DNA of 23,450 nt from Gnetum montanum (Eukaryota; Streptophyta; Gnetopsida; Gnetales; Gnetaceae): the NCBI GenBank assembly GCA_015680685.1, contig MNCI01033512.1, forward strand, positions 1 to 23,450, written 5' to 3'. Positions 1-10,776 of the stretch are shown here, in pieces. Every line of letters starts with the position of its first letter. The stretch's first letter is position 1. Below the pieces are notes generated by a model that ran no database searches, was not told the origin of the DNA, and worked only from the letters and a program-made list of their open reading frames with translations. The position numbers and the translations under genes were made by a program.

Positions 1-1987
1 TCTATTTTGTGGAACTAGAAACAAAAGCTTGAGTTTGTTCTTTTTCTTTGTTTTCTTTTCTTCCTTCTTCTTTTCCTGCATTTTTTTCACTTTTGAGCTT
101 TGTGAGTGAATGTTTCTTTCCTCTAAACCTAGATTTGGGATTGATGCGATCATATCTATGTGGGTATAGAACTTGTTTGGAGCAAAATAAAGTTTTGCTA
201 GATTTCTAAGAGTTTTATGCTTATTTTGGACTTCCTACTACAACAATTTTAATTGGTATGTTGTCTTTACTTTTACCCTATATTTCTATGCTAGATTAGC
301 ATATATGATTATGTGATAGGGGCATGTGGGACAAATAATTAAAAGATTGAGTTTAGATGTATTATTTTGCAAATTTTTTGAAATTCTGCAATTTTAGTTG
401 CAAATTGTTGATACGACTAGCATGATCAAAATATTATATTTTATGGACCTGTTGTTGCATGGGAGTCTCTTTGGAGTTCCAATCATCATGGGCTATAATT
501 AAATATTATTATTTATTATTTTATTAATTACACTTTAAATGCACATAACTTTAATTTTAGAAGTCCGATTTCAATGAAATTAGTGTCATTAGAATCATCT
601 TGGAAAGTACTTTCTAATCATTGAATTGGTTTTCTATTTGGGCATATATTACCTAGAGGTTACAATAGAGGTCATTTTATGAAATTCTATGTCGTTTATG
701 AAATATGATTGTAGTGCAATACTTTGTTTTGCCAAGTTATGGTATTGTTTTCATGAAACAAATGTGATTACCATGTGTGGATATATGTGGTCATGTTATG
801 TGTGTTTTGGATGTATTGTCCTTATGACATGTGTTGGCTTAAGCTAGCATACATTTGTACATGTCTTCACAACAACTCATGTAGCAGTCATTAGCGGATG
901 GGGCTAGCATAAGGATGTGGACTAATTGGTGATCAGGCACCCTAGAGATAGTTCTAGATTAATCCTCACTATGATGCATCAATGACACTCCTATCTTAGG
1001 CCTCATTCTAAGAGTGGAAGAATGTATGTGTGTTTCTCCCCATGGTTGATACATGACATAAGTATGTGTCCCTATAGCTAGTCCTCTAGAAGGTTAGTGA
1101 TTTCGGGTGACAAGTTAACTAACCATAGCACCAGTTGAGTAAATAAAAGACTCATAAAGAACCTATTGAAAATTATTGTTTATGAGCACTCATGGCAACA
1201 TTTCACATGCTACACTAAGTATGCATATGCTAGCAACCACATGTGTAAGGTATATATGATGGTATCAGTTTATGATTCATAGTATATATGATTGACCTAT
1301 GATTGTGTAGTACATGTGTTTTTGTTATGGTATGGAGTGGATATGATAGCATGGTAATGATAGTGGGGATGTAAGTGGTATGATGTAATGGATGTATAAT
1401 TGAATATGTCTAATAGTAATTATGTGTATGACTATGTGATAGCCATCTATTTACTTTAGTAATGATTATACTACAGCTATGTGTGATATCATAGGTACAT
1501 GTGTTACTTGAACATGNAAAGACTTCCCACTCAGTTTTATACTAACTTTGTTTAGTTACAGTTGGAAGCTATAGAGGTGCCAGTGAGCACTAAGAGAGGA
1601 AGAAAAGAAGATAAAATTCCTTGAGGATTGATTGATGTATATTTCCATGTATAGTAGTACAAACTATTTGTATTTGTATGACCCTCACTATACTCATATA
1701 TATGATGAAGTTTATATGTTTTTGTAACTTATGAGAGTAGTGTATATTTTTTGTTTATGTAGAGATATGTAGTTTCATAAATTAAAATGTATGCTTAGTA
1801 TTTTGTTTGGCACAGATTTTTGTGTAGTTTAACCTTCCATAATATGTATATACATCAAGTGATGTTTTATCTTATTGTATTTTCTTGCATCACTAGTTTC
1901 TTAGTTTGTCATGCTTTTGTTGTGTTATTACTAGTGATCCTAGGCATCACTCCACCCTAGCCAAGTGTAGTAGGATGGGATGTTACA
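1..1987 (+). repeat. 5' LTR of the chromovirus (3' part only)
   Basis: This stretch aligns along its length with about 7198-9380. Shared blocks include the region around 421-480 (with 7678-7740), the block around 1160-1240 (with 8410-8500) and the end block 1840-1987 (with 9230-9380). It ends in TGTTACA just before the primer binding site. Its start is cut by the window, and about 660 bp present at the start of the 3' LTR are missing here. Compared with the 3' LTR it lacks about 60 bp near 400, a microsatellite near 1285, and about 95 bp at the ambiguous base at 1517. The segment around 1691-1705 contains TATATATG and could be a TATA box, but I cannot fix the transcription start. Confidence 0.88.
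1933..1951. other. Short hairpin near the 5' LTR end
   Basis: AGTGAT and ATCACT flank the seven-base centre CCTAGGC, giving a small hairpin 36 bases before the LTR end. The same 19 bases stand unchanged in the 3' LTR at 9326-9344 although the surroundings have diverged. Confidence 0.55.
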
Positions 1988-1990
1988 TAG

Positions 1991-2002
1991 TGGTATCAAA
2001 GC
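1991..2002 (+). other. Primer binding site for initiator-Met tRNA
   Basis: TGGTATCAAAGC starts three bases after the LTR end. It differs by one G-to-A change from TGGTATCAGAGC, the complement of the 3' end of plant initiator-Met tRNA used by many plant Ty3/gypsy and Ty1/copia elements. It fixes the LTR end and the direction of the element. Confidence 0.88.
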
Positions 2003-2066
2003 TAATTAATTATGATGTTGTATGATGTTTATAGTACTTACCAATTTGTGATTTTAGGTGATAAAT

Positions 2067-3235
2067 ATGTATAGTAGATATGGTCCTAATGCCAGTGGGG
2101 CCCATAGATTAGGAGGACCTAATGCTTGACAAGCGTAGCCTCTTTAGGCATCTAGTAGCAGTCCTTCAAGTAGACAACCAAATGTTATTGAATAGCTATT
2201 GTAGATTTTGTAGCAGCATGTTGTAGCTAGAGATGCTCCCATTCCCATAGTTAAGAAAGTAGAAAGTGGTAGTGGTAGTGGAGGCATAGGAGATTCAAAT
2301 AGGTAGCCTATGAGTAGGAAACTAGTAGAGAAATTTTGAAAATTAGGACCTCCTAAATTTGATGGCACTAAAGATCCTACTATAGTTATAGAGTGGTTGG
2401 AAGAGTTACAAAAGGCTTTTGGTTTGATGGGCTACTGATCGATTTAGCAAACCGATTGGTAGTATATCAATTAGTTAGAATTGCTTGGTGTTGGTGGATA
2501 ACTAAGGAGTAGGCAAATGAATGGATTGGCTAAGAGGTGGTATTAGATGATTTTTAAACATCTTTCAGGGCCTGTTATGTGTCTACCTAATATGCCAAGC
2601 CAAGGAGAAGAATTTCTACCATTTGTATCATGGTAGTTGGTATGTGGCAGAGTATGATGCTCATTTCTCTAAGCTTAGTAGCTATGTATCATAAATGCAT
2701 AAATATGATCAAGCATGGAAAAATGGATTTGTTAGATATTTGAGGCCATCTTTGAAGGACCACATATTGCCCCTCAAATTAACATCCTATGATGAGGCTA
2801 GAGTAATTACTATGGATTTACAGAGGAGCTAGTAGAAGGATGCAACTCAAAGAGAGAGGCAGTAGGAATACAAGGGAGGACCAACATTAAGAGGTAGGCC
2901 TAGCTCCTCCAGGTAGGCTTGTGAACATGGAGCTATGCACCCAACATTAGCTTGTGATTTCACTATTAGAGCTAGTTGTGGATCTATTATTTGTTATAGA
3001 TGTGGGTAACCTAACCATCTGTAGAGGGATTAAAAGAATTATTTTGCATGTGGGAATCTAGGGCATTAGGCTAGAAAGTATTTGAAATAGACAAGTAGTA
3101 GTGAAGGAGGTAGAAGCCGAGGATAGCAAACTCCAGTTCAAGGTGGACATGGAACATCTATTGCTCATAAAAGAGGAGTGAACCAACAGATTCAAGAATA
3201 GGTGTACACCCTAATAGACCAACCATTGAATGTGT
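2067..3235 (+). pseudogene. gag: Chromovirus gag, degenerate, with two zinc knuckles
   Basis: Gag would form the virus-like particle and bind the element RNA. A first ATG lies at 2067, 80 bases after the LTR. The capsid core is recognisable at about 2341-2433, where the sequence reads PPKFDGTKDPT followed by EWLEELQKAFGLMG, a typical chromovirus gag stretch. Near 2992-3090 two CCHC knuckles follow one another. The first reads CYRCG then PNHL with its last Cys lost; the second has Tyr in place of its first Cys (YFACGNLGH) and a third Cys position also replaced. Many stops sit at Gln positions, for example in GH-stop-ARK. Frameshifts occur around 2430-2700. The copy cannot make a working Gag. 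Confidence 0.85.
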
Positions 3236-3239
3236 AGTC

Positions 3240-3560
3240 ACACACAATGACAAAGATGGAAGGAATGTATTTGGGCTTTGATGTGCTAATTTTATTTGAT
3301 CTAGGTGCTAGCCATTCTTTCATAGATCCTACTATTGCACATCATGTAGCTCATGCATGTTATTCACTTTCTTCTATGTTAATGGTATCTTATTTTGGGG
3401 GTCATAAGACTTAAGTTGATCAAGTGTGTATAGGTGTGCAAATAGAATTGAAGCATGCATAGTGGATTAGTGATTTTTACGTCATGGATCTTAGGGTATA
3501 TGATGTAATTTAGGGATGGATTGGTTGTCATAGTTCAATGCTAGTTTGGATTATCAACAA
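3240..3560 (+). pseudogene. Chromovirus aspartic protease domain, degenerate
   Basis: This is the retropepsin domain that would cut the Gag-Pol polyprotein. At 3292-3324 the sequence reads LFDLGASHSFI. The family active-site loop is D-S/T-G, and here the Asp (3298-3300) and Gly are kept while the middle residue is Leu. The flanking GFDVLIL before it and the VMDLRVYDVI stretch at about 3481-3510 match the usual protease body and its hydrophobic end. Stops interrupt the frame at about 3412, 3460 and 3510. It lies directly after gag, as in chromoviruses, where gag and pol are one long frame. Confidence 0.78.
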
Positions 3561-3729
3561 AATCTTCTAAGATTACAATTAGTTGATGGTGCTCTAATTG
3601 AAATACAAACTCATCCAAGGTCTGTGCACCTGAATTTGATCTTGTCTTAGATTTACTATAGGATGCTTTGAAAGGGCCATGGATGCTTTATGGTCATAGT
3701 GTATAAAATAGATATGGTGAAGATAGATC

Positions 3730-4450
3730 AAATCCCTATGGTTCAAGAACTTCCTGATATGTTCCAATCAAAATTATTAGGTTTTCCACCAATGTGAAAG
3801 ATTGAGTCCAAAATCAAACTTAAACTTGGTACAAAGCCTATTTCAAAGGCTCTACACAGAATCTCCTATAGAGTTAGTAGAGATGAAAATCTAGCTATAA
3901 AAATTATTGGATAAGGGCCTAATTCAACCTAGTGTATCATCATGGGATGGACCATTTATAATTGTTAAAAATAATGATGTAATTTTGTGGATGTTCATAG
4001 ATTACAAATAGTTAAACTAGGTGACTATGAAAAAAATCCTCTTCCATGCATAGATAACTTGTTTGATCAACTTCAAAGAGTGCATGTATTTCTAAAGGTT
4101 AATCTCAAGTCTGGATATCATCAAGTATGAGTTCAAGAGCAAGATGTGTTAAACACAACATTCAAAACTAGATATGATATTTATGAGTTTCTGGTTTTTT
4201 CATTTGAATTGACAAATTCACTAGCAGTTTTCATGCACCTCATGAATAGTGTAAGGTAACCCATTCCTAGATTAGTTTGCGCTTGTATTCATAGATGATA
4301 TCTTAGTGTATTCTCCTAATGAGTAGTTGCATGAAAAGCACTTTCAAATTGCATTACAGAGTTTAAGGGAGTACTAATTGTACACTCAACCATCCAAGCA
4401 TTCATTTTAGTAGCCAAAAATTTAGTTCTTTTAACATATGGTGTCAGGAG
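3730..4450 (+). pseudogene. Chromovirus reverse transcriptase domain, degenerate
   Basis: Reverse transcriptase copies element RNA into DNA. The domain starts near 3739 with VQELPDMF, followed by the pre-RT segment ending in TKPISKAL. At 4041-4110 the palm region reads NPLPCIDNLFDQLQ and then a version of the K-D-L-(R/K)-S-GYHQ block, in which the first catalytic Asp position is Asn (VNLKSGYHQ). The second catalytic block FIDDILVYS is intact at 4288-4314. Frameshifts lie near 3890 and 4020-4030, and stops include CAG-to-TAG changes. With one catalytic Asp replaced and the frame broken, the enzyme is inactive. Confidence 0.88.
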
Positions 4451-4599
4451 TTGGTATCTTTGTGGATCCTACAAAGATTGCAATCATTCATGATTGGATT
4501 GTGTCATAGTCATTAGTGATGGTGCAAAGCTTCTTAAAATTAGCAAGTTATTACTGTAGCTTTGTGAATAATTTTTCATTCATAGCATCTCCTTTGACT

Positions 4600-5100
4600 T
4601 GATTATTGATGAAGAAGACTAGCTTTGCTTAGAGCTTAGCTTGTCAAGCTACATTTAAGGAGTTAAAGCAAAGATTGATGACTTCTCCAGTGTTAGTATC
4701 TTCTACATCATGACACCCATATGATGTTCATAGTATTTCTTTAGGGGAAGGATTGGGTTCTGTGTTGATGTAGGATGGACAAATTGTGGCTTATGCATCT
4801 CATCAATTAAGACCATATGAAACTAGATATCCTATGCATGATCTAGAGTTAGGTGTTGTGATATTCACATTGAATATTTGGTGGCATTATTTGTATGGGG
4901 AGAAAGTTACTATTCAATTAATCATAAGAGTCTCCAATATCTTATGAGTCAGCCATAGTTAAACCTATAACAATGTAGATTGGTGGAGCTATTTGCTAAC
5001 TTTGATTTCACTATTAAATATAGACCTATCAACACTAATAAAGTAGCTGACGCATTGAGTAGGGTGGCTAGTAAGCTTAATAGTTTGACAATCCAATTAG
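4600..5100 (+). pseudogene. Chromovirus RNase H domain, degenerate
   Basis: RNase H removes the RNA strand during reverse transcription. From about 4655 one frame reads FKELKQRLMTSPVL, then GLGSVLM, stop, DGQIVAYASHQLRPYE and HDLELGVVIFTLNIWWHYLYG to about 4900. This is the plant Ty3/gypsy RNase H type. The stop in the middle stands where the family has Gln. At about 5036-5062 the end of the domain reads NTNKVADALSRVA. Part between 4905 and 5000 is frameshifted. It continues directly from RT, as expected. Confidence 0.85.
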
Positions 5101-5119
5101 ATTTGCAAGAGCAGATTCA

Positions 5120-6350
5120 AGAACAACAATGACATGATCCGTGGTGTCAAGAGTTAAGGAAGCAGATCACCTCTAATGGACCACTCTCTATGGATAGTAA
5201 TGTTGTGTTATGGAGGAATGGTCAAGTATGTGTTCTAAAAGCTCTATGATTTCAATTGATGGATGAGGCCCACATGAGTAAATACCAAATACATCCTGGT
5301 AGTCAAAAGATGTACCAAGGTTTATGACAAATGTATTGGTCATCTAGTATGAAGAGGAATGTAGGATACTATTCCTCTCGATGTTTAAGTTGCTGACAAG
5401 TAAAGATAGATCATCAAAGACTTGGGGGATATTTGCATCCCCATGATATTCCTTAGTGGAAATGGGATGTCATTGGTATGGATTTCATTGTTGGTCTTCC
5501 ATGCACTTATAGTGGGCATGATGCTATATTAGTTATTGTTTACTTGTTGACAAAATCTGCCCATTTTCATATCATACAAGCATTATTAAGTGTATTGGAA
5601 ACTACATATTTCTTTCTTGTAGATATAGTATGATTCAATGATATGCATGACAAATTATTAGTGATAGAGATGCTCAATTTAGGTGACATTTTTTATAGGC
5701 ATTTTAGAAGGAGATGGGTACAAAGCTAAACATGAGTTTGGCATATCATCCACAAACTAATGGTCAAACTAAGTGGATGAATTAAATTCTCAAGGACATG
5801 TTAAAAGCCTATGATTTTCAATATAGAGATGGTTAAGATTGGATGCTATTACTGACTGAATTCACATAATAGTTATCAGGAGAGTTTGTGGGAAACATCA
5901 TATGAGATTTTATATGAAAGGTCATGTAGAATGCCTTTATATTGGGATACTATAGAAGATCACTAGTAGGTAAGTACAGATTTGATGAGGCAGACCACAT
6001 AGTAGGTTCGAGAGATTTGAGATAAATTAAGAGATGCATAGGATATGTAGGAAACATATGCCAGTCAGCATCAAAGATCGCTGAAATTTGCAATTAGGGA
6101 TCATATGCTTCTTTGTGTTTCTCCCTTCAATAGCCTTACCCAATTTGACCAAAAGGAAAAATTGGCTCCTACGTACATTGATCCCTTTAAAGTGCTATAG
6201 AGGATTGGAAGAGTGGCTTGTTGGATAGCATTACCTTCTCAATTAACACATGTACATTGTGTGTTTCATGTATTTATGCTATGACAATATGTACCTGATG
6301 AACATCATGTAATTGATCATTTAGGGATACAACTACAATTTGATGTCAGT
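5120..6350 (+). pseudogene. Chromovirus integrase, degenerate, catalytic Glu changed to Lys
   Basis: Integrase inserts the element DNA. The zinc-binding N-terminus is at about 5279-5400: IHPGSQKMY with a shifted second His region, then SRCLSC with the two Cys. The catalytic core begins with WKWDVIGMDFIVGLP (first Asp at 5481-5483). The second Asp is present in ISDRDAQF (5663-5665). The block with the third catalytic residue reads HPQTNGQTKWMN, so Glu is Lys at 5771-5773, a GAG-to-AAG change. After the core the C-terminal part is recognisable at about 6090-6290 (RDHMLL, the hydrophobic segment and VHCVFHV). Frameshifts lie at 5590-5650 and 5860-5990. The enzyme is dead. Confidence 0.88.
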
Positions 6351-6354
6351 TATG

Positions 6355-6530
6355 TTGAGCAACCAAGAGAGATTATTGATTGCATGTTATGATAGTTATG
6401 CAGTAAAGTCATATCTATGGGTAACATTTTGTGGAGTAGACATGGAGCTTTAGAGCTACTTTGGAGGTGGAGACTGAGATGTGCATAGCTCATGCTAAGA
6501 TCTTCTAGGAGGAAGATTCTAAATGAGGGA
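6355..6530 (+). pseudogene. Chromodomain-like tail of the integrase, degenerate
   Basis: After the integrase the sequence reads a version of the chromovirus tail: EQPREIIDC, two stops, a segment around SKVISMGNILWS, then RHGALE and a Trp/Glu-rich end ending EVETEM in a shifted frame at about 6463-6480. This is the LW-x(4)-EEATWE region of chromovirus chromodomains, which steer insertion by binding chromatin marks. A one-base loss and a one-base gain lie at about 6450-6460. It is a weak match residue by residue, but its place just before the polypurine tract supports it. Confidence 0.65.
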
Positions 6531-6534
6531 AGAG
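6519..6534 (+). other. Polypurine tract before the 3' LTR
   Basis: CTAAATGAGGGAAGAG lies directly before the LTR start at 6535. It would prime plus-strand DNA synthesis. The LTR then begins TATCACATCCC; the usual chromovirus LTR start has TGT, so a G-to-A change is inferred. Confidence 0.75.
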
Positions 6535-8549
6535 TATCACATCCCTTTTAGAGACATAGGATATGACAGTATGATTATGATTTATACATTACATGTGTTG
6601 TCTCGGTGGATTTTCAAGGATGAGTTAATTCATCATAATTACACTTTATACGTTATGAGACTTTCATCTTTATGCTATGATTATGTTATCTTTACAAGCT
6701 TGCCAAACATTATTATGTGCACTAGTCATGTATGATGTGTTAAACAAGTGATGTTTCTAGCAAGGATGTTAGATTGGGGTATAATAATAACTATTTGTTA
6801 TGCATTTATGATTTATGTGTGATTTTGATTTTTATGCATTTGAACTATATCACTATGTTATGTGATGTTTGGATATGATTTTAGCAAGTGAATGTTTAGA
6901 GCATTTGATATGGATCTCATAGGTTCAAATGAATTTTAATTTGGAGTTCTAGTGTGTTTGTTATGCATGTTTGAAATGCAAGGTATTAGTTGTAAAGGGA
7001 TAAAAGAAAGAAACTTATTAAAAAGTTGAATTTAAAAAAATGAAAGTAAAAATTAAAAATTAGATTTCACACATGACATGAAATACATGTAAGAAAAGAA
7101 ACTTTCTTTTATGCTTTTTAAAAATCATATGCTTTAAACATAGTTTCTATTGTTTGATTTTTTTGATTTTATCAAGAAATTGAGTTTTTTTCCTTTTAAT
7201 AGTTTCGTAGAAATAGAAACAAAAACGTAAGTTAATTCTTCTTTAGTTTTCTTTTCTCCCTTCTTCTTTTTCCACCTTTTTTTTGAGTTTTGAGCTGTGT
7301 GGGTGGATTTTTCTTTACTCTAAACTTGGATTTGGAATTGCTTCGATCATATTGACATGGGTACAAAACTTGTTTGGAGTGAAATAGAGTTTTGTTGGAT
7401 TTTTGAGAGTTTTATGCTTATTTTGAACTTTTGTCTACAACAATTTTAATTCATGGGTTGTCTTTACTTTTTTTCTATATTTTTATGTTGAATTAGTATA
7501 TATGATCATGTGATATGAGCATGCAAGGCATATATTTAAAATATTGAGTTTGGATGTAATGTTTCTCAAATTTCCTAAAATTTTCCAATTTTGGTTACAA
7601 ATTATTTATTAATAAATATGTGATGTAGGACATTATGTGGACTTGTGAACTATTAGATTTGATGTTGATGAGATTAGCATGATCAAAATATTATAGCTTA
7701 TGGACCTATTATTGCATGGGAGTTTTTTAGGAGTTCCAATCATCATGAGTTGCAAGTAAATATTATTATTATTATTTTATTTATTAAATTTTAAATGCAA
7801 ATAACCTTATTTCAAGAGTTTGATTTAGGTGAAATTAGTATCATTGGGATTATCTTGGAAAGTACTTTTTAATCATGGAACTGATTTTTACTTTGGACAT
7901 ATATTATCTTAGAGGTTATAATAATGATCATTTTACATAAATATATGTAGTTTATGAAATATGATTGTAGCACAAAATTTTATTTTGCCAAGTTATGGTA
8001 TTATTTTTAGGAAATAAATGTGACTATTAGGTGTGGATATATATGGTCATGTTATGTATGTTTTGGATGTGCTATGCTTGCAACATGTGTTGACTAAAGT
8101 TAGCCTAGAGTTATACATGTCTTCACAAGAACTCATGTAGCAATCGTTGGCAAATGGTGCCAGGATAAGGGTGTAGACTAGTTGGTGATCAAGCATCCTA
8201 GAGGTAGTTCTAGATTTCCCCCACTATGATGCATCAGTAAGGCTCCTATCTCAAGCCTTATCTTGAGAGTGGAAGAGTGTAGGCATGTTCATCCCTACAG
8301 CTGATACATGGAATAGGTGTATTCATCCCTATATCTAGTCCTCTAGAAGGCTAGCAGTTACAAGTCACATGTTGAGAGATCCTAGCACCTGTTGGGTAAA
8401 TAAACCACTAATAAAATGCCTATAGCCAATGGCTATTTATGAGTACTCATGGCAACATTTCACATGCTACACTAGGTATAGATATGCTAACAACCATACG
8501 GGTAAGGTGTATATGATGATATCAGTTTATGAATCATAGTGTGGATAAT

Positions 8550-8583
8550 ACATACATACATACATATATGTATGTATTTATGT
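8550..8583. repeat. 34-bp palindromic ACAT/TATG microsatellite
   Basis: Repeats of ACAT turn into TATG repeats around the centre CATATATG (8563-8570). Sixteen of the 17 base pairs match (8555/8578 do not). The 5' LTR lacks it, so it grew in this copy after insertion or was lost from the other. Confidence 0.8.
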
Positions 8584-9325
8584 GTATATGATTAACCTAT
8601 GATTATGTAGTATATGTGTTCTTTTAATGGTATGAAATGGGTATGATGACATGGGGATGATAGTGGGGATGTATGTGGTATGGTGTATTAGATGTATAAT
8701 TCATTGTGTCTAACAATGATTATGTCTATGACTATGTGATAGTCATCTATTTATTTTAGTAATGATTATACTAGAGCCATGTGTGATATCGTAGGTGCAC
8801 GTGTTGCTTGAGCATGCGCAAGACCTCTAGTTGATGTAGGTTACCTTGTAACCCCTCATCCCTCCCCTCTAGCACAACACTTATTGACCATCTAGCAAGG
8901 AAAATGTAGAGCCTTTCCACTTAATTTTATACTAACTTTATTTAGCTACAAGTGGAAGCTGCAAAGATGCAAGCAAGCACTAAGAGAGGGAGTAAAGAAG
9001 GAAAAAATCTTTGGGGATTGGTTGTTGTATATTTTCATGTATAATAGTATGGACTATTCATATTTGTATGACCCTCACTAGACTCTTATATATATGATGA
9101 AGTTTATGTGTCTTTGCACCTTATGAGAGAAGTACAGATTTTTGATTTATGTAGAGACATGTAGTCTTATAAATTGAAATGTATGTTTAGTCTTTTGTTT
9201 AGCATAAATTTTTGCTGCAATTTGACCTTCCATAATATGTATATACATCAAATGATTTTTTTTCTTAATGTATTTTCTTGCACCACTGGTTTTTTAGTTT
9301 GTCATGCTTCTACTATGTTATTACT

Positions 9326-9344
9326 AGTGATCCTAGGCATCACT
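9326..9344. other. Short hairpin near the 3' LTR end
   Basis: The bases are identical to 1933-1951 in the 5' LTR: arms AGTGAT and ATCACT around CCTAGGC, 36 bases before the LTR end. Confidence 0.55.
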
Positions 9345-9390
9345 CCACCCTAGCTAGGTATGGTAGGGCAAGGTGTTATAGATACCTAAC

Positions 9391-9590
9391 TAGATGATGA
9401 GGGAGATGAAGTGATTCCCAAGAGTGCTAATAATCCAACATAATCATAATGAAACAATTACCATCATGGTAAGGAAGGATAAGTGATTTTCAAAAGCCTT
9501 GATAACCCATCATAATAAAATAACTGCCTAGATGGTACAAGAGGTGAAATGATTTACAAGAGTTCTAATGGTTAATCACAATGAATTGTT
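9391..9590. repeat. Three-copy degenerate tandem repeat, 63-71 bp
   Basis: Copies at 9391-9461, 9462-9527 and 9528-9590 share the order (T)GATGG/GATGA, GA(A)GTGATTT, CAAGAG, CTAAT, ATCA(C/T)AATGAA. It starts ten bases after the chromovirus LTR end, so the chromovirus landed at or near the edge of this repeat. I recognise no family. Confidence 0.7.
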
Positions 9591-10088
9591 AAAAATAATA
9601 GTTAATATTATGATAATCAGTTGTTAATGTAGTGTAGATGTTGATTGGATTTGGAGGTGGTGGTGTGTGAAAACTTGTGTTTAAGTAGAATGATAAGTAT
9701 AATGCTATGTGTTTAGATGCTAATGTATTATGCAGAATGGTTTTCCCTAGTGTGACATCTTCTACCTTTATTCAGCTTATCTCAAGGCTGATGAATCTCA
9801 TTTTTCCTCTTTTTTAGGTAGAACCAAAGTAGTTGGACCTTGTAGTAAGGTGTAGTTGGATTGAACATGGCATTGTTAACATCTTCTATTAGATCATAAT
9901 ATTTTTTATATTTGGAATAATGATGTTATCTATTTAAATGATTTTGAACAACCCTTGTCTTGCATTAATATCATAAATATATTATTGGATTGTTTCTATA
10001 GTTGATGAGACCTGATTATTAATGAGTCATTTATTATTAATGTTTATGTCATGTTTTTGAATAATGATATATTTAATTAGATTTATAG
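9591..10088. other. AT-rich intergenic stretch, nothing recognised
   Basis: No coding frame, repeat family or RNA gene could be recognised. Stops occur densely in all frames. Confidence 0.6.
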
Positions 10089-10247
10089 GAGAGGTTTTGG
10101 AACCTAAAACAATTTCTTAACAATATTTAACCCCAATACATATAATTTAGTTAGAATATTATAAGTCAAGATTACCCACTAAAATCAAACACATAACTTA
10201 AAGTTTTCAAATCAAGAGTCTTACTACTAGGCTAGCATCTCATTGTA
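10089..10247 (-). mobile_element. tRNA-derived SINE, copy 1
   Basis: Read on the minus strand it starts CAATGAGATGCTAGCC. The pol III A box matches TAGCCTAGTAGTAAG (plus-strand 10220-10234) and the B box GTTTGATTTTA (10180-10190), spaced about 44 bases as in a tRNA. The body ends in a segment reading TTTTAGGTTCCAAAACC. The head, box spacing and tail are shared with four other copies nearby. The B box is decayed from the standard GTTCGA. ATTTAT on both sides may be a target duplication, but this is weak. SINEs are copied by enzymes of other retroelements. Confidence 0.72.
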
Positions 10248-10433
10248 TTTATGTCTCTAGTTATGATTAAGTAAGCTTATATGATCAAACGCCCTATCAT
10301 TATTATTAATTATCACATATGTTATCCTATTATTACTAATTTCTGAGATGATTAACTCACTTGTGATTATGGTTTCGTTGTGTAGTTATTGCTTTATCCC
10401 TTATATAATCCCCTTTTTGCCCATCTAGATTAG

Positions 10434-10592
10434 AAGAGGGATGTTAGATCCTAAAACATATTTTTTAAACAATATTAACAAGCAAGACATATAGTTTTTT
10501 AAACTTTATAACTCAACATTACTCACCAAAATCAAATCCATAACTTAATTATTTCAAATTTAGAGTCTTACCACTAAGTTAACAACTCATTA
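10434..10592 (-). mobile_element. tRNA-derived SINE, copy 2
   Basis: The same family and direction as copy 1. The A box is the complement of CTTACCACTAAGTTA at 10567-10581 and the B box the complement of CAAAATCAAAT at 10527-10537. The tail reads TTTTAGGATCTAACATCCC on the minus strand. TCTAGATTAG (10424-10433) and TTTAGGTTAG (10593-10602) flank it and agree in 8 of 10 bases, a probable target-site duplication, which I used to set the ends. Confidence 0.73.
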
Positions 10593-10776
10593 TTTAGGTT
10601 AGGAGGTGTTACACTTAAGTGTTAAGGAAAGGTACCGATCCTTATATATATTTTAAATTTTTTCTAAAACCTTTTAAAATATTTCCAACTCATACCTACA
10701 TGTTCAAATTTAATTATGATGGTGTATCACTTTTTATCATTTGAGTTTGTTTCTTTTGTCTTTCTATCAACATTTT

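Larger units (their letters stand above)
1..9380 (+). mobile_element. Decayed Ty3/gypsy chromovirus LTR retrotransposon (5' LTR truncated by window edge)
   Basis: All parts of one LTR retrotransposon appear in the expected order on the plus strand. They are a 5' LTR ending in TGTTACA, a primer binding site, gag with two zinc knuckles, protease, RT, RNase H, integrase, a chromodomain-like tail, a polypurine tract and a second LTR. The order protease-RT-RNase H-integrase places it in Ty3/gypsy, and the tail after integrase points to a chromovirus, most like Tekay/Del. The copy is dead: every domain carries in-frame stops and several frameshifts. The two LTRs are clearly diverged; in one aligned stretch of about 85 bp (from 421 and from 7678) a hand count gives about a dozen differences, so the insertion is old. 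The target-site duplication cannot be checked because the left end is off the window. Confidence 0.9.
6535..9380 (+). repeat. 3' LTR of the chromovirus, complete, about 2.85 kb
   Basis: The LTR begins TATCACATCCC after the polypurine tract and ends GGTGTTATA at 9380. The other copy ends GGGATGTTACA, so both termini here have taken C-to-T or G-to-A changes; original short inverted ends can still be seen by comparing the copies. From about 7198 on it aligns with 1-1987. It holds three stretches missing from the 5' copy: about 60 bp near 7605-7665, the ACAT repeat at 8550-8583, and about 95 bp at 8816-8920. A TATATATATG stretch at 9085-9096 is a candidate TATA box. The base order GATAC after the end is the candidate right target-site copy. 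Confidence 0.87.

Noticed and set aside
6523-6735. 70-codon plus-strand frame
   Set aside because: It spans the polypurine tract and the LTR start, so it is not a gene.
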